In this document: in pieces, positions 57,684 to 64,000 of the stretch | Numbering within the stretch: position 1 is the first letter of the stretch | How the letters are laid out: every line of letters begins with the position of its first letter | Source of the DNA: Corynebacterium urealyticum DSM 7109 | Lineage (GTDB): Bacteria > Actinomycetota > Actinomycetes > Mycobacteriales > Mycobacteriaceae | Reading direction: 5' to 3' | DNA: 64,000 nucleotides | Assembly (NCBI RefSeq): GCF_000069945.1 | Contig: NC_010545.1 | Span: 744,001 to 808,000, forward strand | Position numbers and translations under genes: made by a program | The notes under the pieces: model-generated | The model's database searches: none | Seen by the model: the letters and a program-made list of their open reading frames with translations, nothing else | Told to the model about the DNA's origin: nothing

Positions 57684-58331
57684 GTGTTTCTTCCGCGCAA
57701 CGCCGATGCTGGGCGCACCCCGAAAAGAAAGAGTGTGGTGGCGGCTGGACTTGCGCTGGCGCTGGCGGCACCGCTGACGTCCTGCGCGGATAAGGACCAG
57801 ATCGTGATCGGGGTGCCGGATGCAGGCACAGGGCCCCATGGCGGGCCACGCATGGAAGAAGAGCTAGTCGAGCCGCTGGCGCAGGAGTACGTCGAGCAGT
57901 TCGAAGACATCAGCGAAGACACCCCAGAGGTCTCCACGACGCAGATCCCCGCCGGGCAAAGAATTAATCAACTGCGCGAGGGTAAGATCAGCATGACCTT
58001 CGGCTGCGTGGGGGAGCTACTGGACGCCCTCGATCCGGCGAAAGGCAGGGAGCTACGGGAGCTGTATGCAGCGGAGGAGAAGCCCGACCGTGTGAAGTGG
58101 CGGGATATCACGCACTCCACGATGCTCTCGGCGCTTCCTGCGGAGCTGACGGCGACCAACCCCGGGGCTGCTGTGATCTGTGAGGACGATACTCTGCCAC
58201 AGAATATCGTTGCCCTGTGGGCCAAGCCGCAGCCTGACCGATATGAACTGCGTGCGGCGAATAACGTCGCCGGAGGGGTGTCCACCGAGAAGCTGCGTGC
58301 GACCGCAGCGGGCGAAGAATACGTCCACTAG
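57684..58331 (+). CDS. Putative lipoprotein with periplasmic-binding-like fold
   Basis: 215 residues from GTG 57684. The Arg/Lys-rich n-region (RTPKRKSV), core VVAAGLALALAAPL and lipobox LTSC (Cys about 34) mark a lipoprotein. The mature part starts DQIVIGVPDAGTG and contains IPAGQRINQLREGKISMTFGCVGELLDAL, reminiscent of type 2 periplasmic binding proteins of the OpuAC/QAT group, but it is shorter than these and has no partner permease nearby. The function is not assigned. It diverges from the MgtE-N/CBS gene. Confidence 0.8.
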   Translation: MFLPRNADAGRTPKRKSVVAAGLALALAAPLTSCADKDQIVIGVPDAGTGPHGGPRMEEELVEPLAQEYVEQFEDISEDTPEVSTTQIPAGQRINQLREGKISMTFGCVGELLDALDPAKGRELRELYAAEEKPDRVKWRDITHSTMLSALPAELTATNPGAAVICEDDTLPQNIVALWAKPQPDRYELRAANNVAGGVSTEKLRATAAGEEYVH

Positions 58332-58420
58332 GCGTGGGGGTCGGAGCTTGCGTCCTCGCGGGGCGGGCGCGGCGAGGGCACGGCTAGGAAAGCAGCGGCG
58401 TAAAGAGGCCTTCTAGGCAT

Positions 58421-58458
58421 AAGAAAATGCTCCCCCAAGCACGTGGCTGGGGGAGCAT
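58421..58458 (-). terminator. Intrinsic terminator of odhA
   Basis: ATGCTCCCCCA (58427-58437) pairs exactly with TGGGGGAGCAT (58448-58458), followed on the odhA strand by TTTTCTTAT. Confidence 0.85.
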
Positions 58459-58474
58459 GGGGGCAATCTGCCGA

Positions 58475-61400
58475 CTAGTCGGCGAAGGCCTCCTCGAGCA
58501 GTGCCTTCTCCTCGAGCTGGTGGACCTTGGCCACACCAGTTGCGGTGGAGGACTGCGGGCGACGGGACACGCGCTTCAGCTGGATACCTGGCAGGTACTC
58601 AGGCAGCTCCAGCGCGATGAACGGCCACGGACCCTGGTTGGCCGGCTCGTCCTGCACCCAGCGGAACTCCGCGTTCGGGTAGTTGGACAGAGCGTCGCGG
58701 ATGCGGTTGAACGGCAGCGGGTGCAGCATCTCCAGGCGGATGATGGCGACATCGTCGCGGCCATCCTTCTGGCGCTTCTTCTCCAGCTCGTAGTAGATCT
58801 TGCCGGAGCACATCAGGACGGTCTTGACGTCCTTGTTCACGCCGTTCTGGTTCGGGTCGTCGATCACCGAGGTGAACTTCTTCGTATCCGTGAAGTCCTC
58901 AACAGCGGACACTGCAGCCTTGTTGCGCAGCATCGACTTCGGCGTGAAGACGATCAGCGGGCGGGTGAGGGAACCCAGCGCGTGGCGACGCAGCAGGTGG
59001 AAGTAGTTCGCCGGGGTACTCGGCTGAGCCACGGTCCAGGACCCTTCCGCGGACATCTGCAGGAAACGCTCGATGCGTGCGGAGGAGTGGTCCGGGCCCT
59101 GGCCCTCGTAGCCGTGCGGCAGGAGCATGACCAGGTTGGACTTCTGACCCCACTTCGCCTCACCGGAGGAGATGTACTCATCGATGACGGTCTGGCCACC
59201 ATTGGCGAAGTCGCCGAACTGTGCCTCCCACAGGGTCAGCGCGTCCGTGTTGCCCACGGAGTAGCCGTATTCGAAGCCCAGGCCCGCGTACTCGGTGAGC
59301 GCGGAGTTGTAGGCCTCGAAGCGGCCGCCATTGCCGGTGTCCTCGGCGAGGGACTGCAGTGGGCTGTAGCGGTCGAAGTCCTCGTTATCGAAGAGGACCG
59401 CGTGGCGCTGGGTGAAGGTACCGCGCAGGGAGTCCTCGCCGACGAGGCGGATGAGCTTGCCCTCGGCCGCGAGGGAACCCAGGGCGAGCAGCTCGCCGAA
59501 GGCCCAGTCGATGTTGCCGTTCTCGCTCATCTCCTTGCGGCGCTTGATGAGTGGCTTCACGCGACGGTGGGCATTGAACCACTCCGGGGTCTCGTAGAAC
59601 TTGTCGCCGATCTGGCGAACCAAGTCCTTGGAGATGGAGGTGTCCAGACCGTGGGGCAGCTTCTGAGAGCCGGTGATGCCGGTCTGCTCTGCCGGGGGAG
59701 CGTCCTTCTCAGCCTCGCGGACCTGGTTGAACACGGTCTCGAGCTGGTCGTGGAAGTCCTGTGCAGCGCGCTTGGCCTCCTCTTCGGAGATGTCGCCGCG
59801 GCCGATGAGAGCCTCGGTGTACTGCTCACGGGAGGTCGGCAGCTCGTTGATGATGTCGTACATCAGCGGCTGAGTCATCGACGGGTCGTCAGCCTCGTTG
59901 TGGCCGCGACGGCGGTAGCTCACCAGATCGATGAAGACATCCTTGCCGAAGCGGTTGCGGTAATCGACCGCCAGCTGTGCCACCCAGACGACAGCCTCAG
60001 GGTCGTCGCCGTTGACGTGGAAGACCGGAGCATCGAAGCCCTTGGCCAGGTCGGTGGCGTAGTAGGTCGAACGGCCGGAGTCCGGGGTCGTCGTGAATCC
60101 AATCTGGTTGTTCACGATGACGTGGACGGTGCCGCCGACGGAGTAAGCGTTCAGCTTGGAGAGGTTGATCGTCTCCTGAACGATGCCAAGGCCAGTGAAG
60201 GCCGCGTCACCGTGCAGCAGGATCGGCATGACCGAGCCCTTGGCATCCTCGCCGTACTTCTCGGTGAGCAGGTCCTGCTTCGCGCGAGAGATACCTTCCA
60301 TGACCGGGTTGACTGCCTCCAGGTGGGACGGGTTGGCAGTCAGGGTGATGTCGATCTCGTTGTCGCCGAACATCTGGATGTAGGTGCCCTCAGCGCCCAG
60401 GTGGTACTTCACGTCACCGGAACCGCCGGCGGAGCCCGGGTCGATGTTGCCCTCGAACTCGGTGAAGATCTGGGAGTAAGGCTTGCCCACGATGTTGGCG
60501 AGTACGTTCAGGCGACCGCGGTGGGCCATGCCGATGACGACCTCGTTGAGCTTCGAATCGGCAGCGCGGTCGATAGCGGCGTCCATCAGTGGGATCAGCG
60601 TCTCCGCGCCCTCCAAGGAGAAGCGCTTCTGGCCGATGTACTTGGTCTGCAGGAAGTTCTCGAAGGCCTCAGCGGAGTTCAGCTTCTGCAGGATGTACTT
60701 CTGCTCGGCGGAAGAGAACTTCGGCTGGCCGCCCTCGACGTGCTGCTGCAGCCACAGGCGCTCGTCCTTATCCATGACGTGCGCGTACTCGTAGCCGACT
60801 TTGCGGGTGTAGGCCTTACGCAGGGTGTCGAGTACCTCGCGCAGGGTCATGGTCTCGCGACCATTGAAGCCACCAACGTTAAAGGTGCGGTCGAAATCCC
60901 ACAGGGTCAGGCCGTGAGATTCGATGTTCAGGTCGGAGTGATCCGGCACTGGCAGACCCGGCTGGACCCAGTGCAACGGGTCGATGTCCGCGATGAGGTG
61001 ACCGCGGGAGCGGTAGGCCTCGATGAGCTGCGCGACACGGGTGGACTTGTCCACACCGGTGTTCGGCAGATCCTGGGACCAGCGGATCGGCGCGTACGGG
61101 ACGTGCATGGCCTGGAAGATCTCGTCCCAGAAGCTGTCGTTGATCAGCAGGCGGGACATGGTCCGCAGGAACTCGCCGGACTCCGCACCCTGGATGATGC
61201 GGTGGTCGTAGGTCGAGGTGATGGTGACGAGCTTGCCGATACCCATCTCGCCGAGGCGGTCGACGGACGTGCCCTGGAACTCGGCCGGGTAATCCATCGC
61301 ACCAACGCCGATGATCGCGCCCTGGCCGTTGGTCAGACGCGGCACGGAGTGGCGGGTACCGATGCCACCTGGGTTGGTCAGGGAGATGGTCACGCCCTGG

Positions 61401-62173
61401 AAGTCGTCCATCGTCAGCTTGCCGACGCGGGCACGGGCGACGATGTCCTCGTAGGCGTCGACGAACTCGGAGAAGTTCATCTTCTCCGTCTCCTTGATCG
61501 CTGCCACGACCAGGCTACGGCTGCCGTCCTTGTTGTTCATGTCGATCGCCAGGCCCAGGTTGATGTGCTCCGGGGTGACGACGGTCGGCTTGTTATCGAC
61601 GACCTTGTAATTCAGGTTCATGTCCGGGTGAGCCTGAACCGCGCGGATCAGGGCCCAGCCGATGATGTGCGTAAAGCTGATCTTGCCGCCACCGCGGGCT
61701 AGCAGCTGCTGGTTGATGATCGCGCGGTTTTCGAACATGAGCTTCGCTGGCATGTCGCGGACCGTGGTTGCGGTCGGGATGCTCAGCGAGGCGTCCATGT
61801 TCTTAGCGATGGCGCGGGCTGTGCCACGCAGCACCTGCTCGCCAGCCTCGGGGGGCTCTACAGGCTGCTTTGGCTCCGGCGGGGCGACGCGCTTCGGAAT
61901 GGCGTCATAAGCCTCGATGACACGCTCGTCGGCGTCGCCACGTAGGCCACCGCGTCGACCGGAAGCGGTGGTGGCGGCGCCAGCGGAGGCGGCAGGAGCG
62001 CTCTGGGTGCTCGTAGCGGCACCGTTATCTGCGCTCGCCGAGCTGCCGGCGGTGTCGCCGTTCTTCTCGAAGTACTTCCGCCATTCGGGGTCAACCGACT
62101 CCGGATCCTTCTTATACTGCTGGTACATCTGATCGACCAGCCATTCGTTCTGACCGAAATTCGCGCTGCTCAC
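58475..62173 (-). CDS. odhA: 2-oxoglutarate dehydrogenase OdhA (fused E2 catalytic and E1 domains)
   Basis: 1232 residues from GTG 62173 with GAGG 7 nt upstream. The E1 N-terminal helix ([19 protein letters not shown]) is followed by an Ala/Ser-rich linker with no lipoyl domain. Next is an E2 acyltransferase domain (about 110-350) with the catalytic [16 protein letters not shown], then E1 (about 370-1232) with [20 protein letters not shown], the ThDP region [28 protein letters not shown] and [13 protein letters not shown]. This E2-E1 fusion is specific to Corynebacteriales; it borrows lipoyl-E2 from pyruvate dehydrogenase and in C. glutamicum is inhibited by unphosphorylated OdhI. It catalyses 2-oxoglutarate to succinyl-CoA in the citric acid cycle. 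Confidence 0.97.
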   Translation of the reverse strand: MSSANFGQNEWLVDQMYQQYKKDPESVDPEWRKYFEKNGDTAGSSASADNGAATSTQSAPAASAGAATTASGRRGGLRGDADERVIEAYDAIPKRVAPPEPKQPVEPPEAGEQVLRGTARAIAKNMDASLSIPTATTVRDMPAKLMFENRAIINQQLLARGGGKISFTHIIGWALIRAVQAHPDMNLNYKVVDNKPTVVTPEHINLGLAIDMNNKDGSRSLVVAAIKETEKMNFSEFVDAYEDIVARARVGKLTMDDFQGVTISLTNPGGIGTRHSVPRLTNGQGAIIGVGAMDYPAEFQGTSVDRLGEMGIGKLVTITSTYDHRIIQGAESGEFLRTMSRLLINDSFWDEIFQAMHVPYAPIRWSQDLPNTGVDKSTRVAQLIEAYRSRGHLIADIDPLHWVQPGLPVPDHSDLNIESHGLTLWDFDRTFNVGGFNGRETMTLREVLDTLRKAYTRKVGYEYAHVMDKDERLWLQQHVEGGQPKFSSAEQKYILQKLNSAEAFENFLQTKYIGQKRFSLEGAETLIPLMDAAIDRAADSKLNEVVIGMAHRGRLNVLANIVGKPYSQIFTEFEGNIDPGSAGGSGDVKYHLGAEGTYIQMFGDNEIDITLTANPSHLEAVNPVMEGISRAKQDLLTEKYGEDAKGSVMPILLHGDAAFTGLGIVQETINLSKLNAYSVGGTVHVIVNNQIGFTTTPDSGRSTYYATDLAKGFDAPVFHVNGDDPEAVVWVAQLAVDYRNRFGKDVFIDLVSYRRRGHNEADDPSMTQPLMYDIINELPTSREQYTEALIGRGDISEEEAKRAAQDFHDQLETVFNQVREAEKDAPPAEQTGITGSQKLPHGLDTSISKDLVRQIGDKFYETPEWFNAHRRVKPLIKRRKEMSENGNIDWAFGELLALGSLAAEGKLIRLVGEDSLRGTFTQRHAVLFDNEDFDRYSPLQSLAEDTGNGGRFEAYNSALTEYAGLGFEYGYSVGNTDALTLWEAQFGDFANGGQTVIDEYISSGEAKWGQKSNLVMLLPHGYEGQGPDHSSARIERFLQMSAEGSWTVAQPSTPANYFHLLRRHALGSLTRPLIVFTPKSMLRNKAAVSAVEDFTDTKKFTSVIDDPNQNGVNKDVKTVLMCSGKIYYELEKKRQKDGRDDVAIIRLEMLHPLPFNRIRDALSNYPNAEFRWVQDEPANQGPWPFIALELPEYLPGIQLKRVSRRPQSSTATGVAKVHQLEEKALLEEAFAD

Positions 62174-62291
62174 AGCAGGTCCTCGCCTCTTTTCATCATG
62201 ACTTCAGTCTCGCTGTAACAGCCTACACGATGTGCTATGCGATTTCGCTTCCAGGTGGCGCGTCACCGACCGGCGAAAAACGGCGTGTGAC

Positions 62292-64000
62292 CTAGCGAGA
62301 TTCCCGGGACGCGGCGACGAGGTTTGCGTAGCTCCCGCCGGATTCCAAAAGCTCCTGATGACGGCCTTGTTCAACAATTTTTCCGGCGCTGACGACCGCA
62401 ATATTGTCCGCCATCTCCGCGGTGGAGAGCCGGTGCGCGATGATGATTGCCACCCGCGAACGCGTAGCCAGTGCGATTGCCCGAACCACGTCAGCTTCGA
62501 CGGCAGGATCGATATTCGCCGTCGCTTCATCCAAGACCATGACGTCTGGGTCGATGAGCTCCGCGCGCGCCAACGCGATGATTTGCTGCTGGGCAGAGGA
62601 CAACCCCCGACCGCGCTCGCCGACCTCGCCGGCAAAGCCACCTTCAATCCCGGCGATAATCTCCGTGCCCCCGATGGCAGCAATCGCCGCGGTGATCTCC
62701 TCCTGGCTCGCCGCCGGTCGGCCGTAGGCGATGTTCTCCGCCACCGTGCCGCGGAACAAGTGCGCTTCCTGAGGGACATAGCCCACCCGAGCGCGCCAGG
62801 CTCGAAGTGGGAGCTGGGGGAGGTCGAGGCGCCGCCCGTCGGGGCCGTCCGAAGCGAAAACCGCGGTGATGGACCCCGCCGACGGTTGGTACCACCGGGT
62901 GACCAGCTTCGCGATCGTCGACTTCCCGGCGCCAGTCGCACCGACGAGGGCCGTCGCGCCACGGAAGTTGACGGATGCGCCCCGCAGGGAGGACTGGTCG
63001 GCGCCGTCGTAGCGGAAGTGCACGTCAGAGAAGTCCACCGCGGTGACCTTGCCTGCCAACCTGGTCTCGGCATCGTCGTCGGCTGCGCCCTGCTCGGCAG
63101 GTACGGCCAACAACTCCGAGATTCGCTCGAAGCTCACCGCAGCCTGCTGGAATTTATCGAAGATCTGCGACAGCTGCTGGACGGGTCCGAAGAAGAAGGT
63201 CAGATACAAACTGAAGGCAACCAGCGCGCCGTGGCTCGTCGTGCCCTCCGCGACCCGGGCGGTACCGAAAAAGAGGACCGTCGCCTGGGCCAGCTCGGTG
63301 ATGAAGGAGATGCCGGGGAAGAAGATGCTGACCGCTGCCTGCGCGCGGGTACGCAGCCGAACATATTGCTGCGATTGTTCCCCAATCCGCTCGGCCAGCA
63401 CCGGTCCGAAGCCGTAAGCCGCGGCAGTGTTGAGCCCATTGACTGCCTCCTGGAAGTGGGCGTTGACCGTAGAAACCTGGGAGCGGGCGGCCCGGTACAG
63501 GCGCGAGGAATAACGGCGAAAGACCCACGCGCCCACTCCGATGACCGGCAGGAACAGCGCGGCGATGCCGGCCAGCGCTGGGTCTGTCCACACGAGCATG
63601 CCCAGAACGCCCAACAGCATCGTGGTGGAGACGATGGCCTGGGAAAGTCCGGTCTGCAGGAAGCTGGAGAGGTTGTCGATGTCCGTGGTCATCCGGGTCA
63701 TGACCCGGCCCGAGGCGTTGCGCTCGAACCAGCTCATGGGTAGCCGGTGAAGGTGTTCGAAGCTGCGCGCACGGAGGGCGTAAAGCAGACGCTCGCCGGT
63801 GTGCGTGGTGAGCACCGTGTTCCACGCATTGGCAGCCCAGGAAACGCACACCAGGAACAGGGCCCCCAGTCCCAGCGAAAACAGTGCGCTGCGATCCGAC
63901 CTGCTGATTCCCTGGTCGATGGCCTTGCGCACCAGGGATGGAAGTGCAATGTCGGCGACGAGCCCCAGCAGCAGCGTCCCCACGATGATCGCGGTCGCGA
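62292..64000 (-). CDS. ABC exporter, fused membrane and ATPase domains (5' end beyond window)
   Basis: At least 563 residues are visible and the frame stays open to the window edge, so the start lies outside. The membrane domain (six-helix ABC-exporter type) includes SFEHLHRLPMSWFERNASGRVMTRMTTDID. The ATPase domain has Walker A VGATGAGKSTIAKL, signature GERGRGLSSAQQQIIALARA (LSSAQ, where LSGGQ is usual), Walker B DVMVLDEATANID and the switch His in IIIAHRLST. The next gene upstream, not seen, may encode the heterodimer partner, because LSSAQ-type signatures often occur in heterodimers. The substrate is unknown. It lies 118 bp upstream of odhA on the same strand. Confidence 0.93.
   Translation of the reverse strand, partial: ATAIIVGTLLLGLVADIALPSLVRKAIDQGISRSDRSALFSLGLGALFLVCVSWAANAWNTVLTTHTGERLLYALRARSFEHLHRLPMSWFERNASGRVMTRMTTDIDNLSSFLQTGLSQAIVSTTMLLGVLGMLVWTDPALAGIAALFLPVIGVGAWVFRRYSSRLYRAARSQVSTVNAHFQEAVNGLNTAAAYGFGPVLAERIGEQSQQYVRLRTRAQAAVSIFFPGISFITELAQATVLFFGTARVAEGTTSHGALVAFSLYLTFFFGPVQQLSQIFDKFQQAAVSFERISELLAVPAEQGAADDDAETRLAGKVTAVDFSDVHFRYDGADQSSLRGASVNFRGATALVGATGAGKSTIAKLVTRWYQPSAGSITAVFASDGPDGRRLDLPQLPLRAWRARVGYVPQEAHLFRGTVAENIAYGRPAASQEEITAAIAAIGGTEIIAGIEGGFAGEVGERGRGLSSAQQQIIALARAELIDPDVMVLDEATANIDPAVEADVVRAIALATRSRVAIIIAHRLSTAEMADNIAVVSAGKIVEQGRHQELLESGGSYANLVAASRESR

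Noticed and set aside
58427..61702. 1091-codon open frame on the plus strand opposite odhA.
   Set aside because: It is an antisense artefact of high GC and biased third codon positions; odhA on the minus strand has full domain support.
1..64000. CRISPR arrays, tRNA or rRNA genes, riboswitches.
   Set aside because: No regularly spaced repeats, cloverleaf-like sequence with CCA-end context, or known riboswitch core was found by eye; a tRNAscan/Infernal run would be decisive.

Overview
This window is chromosomal DNA of a high-GC actinobacterium, almost certainly a Corynebacterium. The reasons are the fused E2/E1 2-oxoglutarate dehydrogenase OdhA without a lipoyl domain, the mycothiol gene mshB, the methyltransferase / sigE / cseE / tatB / mrp / DUF1003 / MgtE-CBS / odhA order shared with Mycobacterium tuberculosis, quinone-dependent pyruvate dehydrogenase, and an IS1249-type element (a Corynebacterium insertion sequence). 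Several genes have start codons placed for leaderless transcripts, as is common in this group. The species cannot be fixed from the sequence alone.

Positions 1 to about 18.4 kb form an accessory island. It holds the tail of one Abi_2/AbiF-like HEPN gene, a frameshifted GIY-YIG remnant, an uncharacterised gene with helix-hairpin-helix-like features, a large serine recombinase, an amber-interrupted small gene, and an IS1380-family element with a CTAG target duplication. Next come a candidate structured RNA and a second Abi_2 gene, separated by an IS1249-type element with perfect 24-bp ends and an 8-bp target duplication. Then follow a 3'-damaged arfB, a mercury cassette (merR, merA, Cys-rich membrane protein), a truncated flavin-dependent oxidoreductase gene, a CmtR/CtpG-type cadmium/lead cassette, an exported-protein fragment, DUF488, a YtoQ-like gene, a single-chain GmrSD-type restriction gene and a large uncharacterised gene. 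Four short open frames ending in a V-x-F-K/Q-x-x-V pattern are scattered through the island.

From 18.4 to 37 kb lies ordinary chromosome with envelope, metabolic and transport genes: a two-component system, a DUF1624-type acyltransferase-like membrane protein, a trypsin-like exported protease, a cupin, a Nudix-LOG fusion, a YkvI-like permease, pyruvate:quinone oxidoreductase, a TPCP-motif P1B ATPase, a patatin, DUF808, a large membrane protein, a DUF4232 lipoprotein, an acyl-CoA dehydrogenase, a SulP transporter and an exported protein.

From 37 to 64 kb lies conserved core: typA, a solute-binding lipoprotein with a T8 frameshift in its signal peptide, mshB, fdxA, dapC, an amino-acid permease, a LOG protein, a DivIVA-domain protein, an M17 aminopeptidase, an RlmA-like methyltransferase, a catalytically degenerate GH32 protein, the sigE stress-response block, mrp, DUF1003, an MgtE-N/CBS protein, a lipoprotein, odhA and a partial ABC exporter. 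Strong stem-loop terminators close most of these units.

The most interesting feature is the candidate RNA plus AbiF-like HEPN pair. AbiF-type proteins paired with small RNAs have been proposed as RNA-guarded toxins. Here the RNA, whose terminator-like hairpin originally ended 6 nt before the gene, has been physically cut off from it by an insertion sequence.
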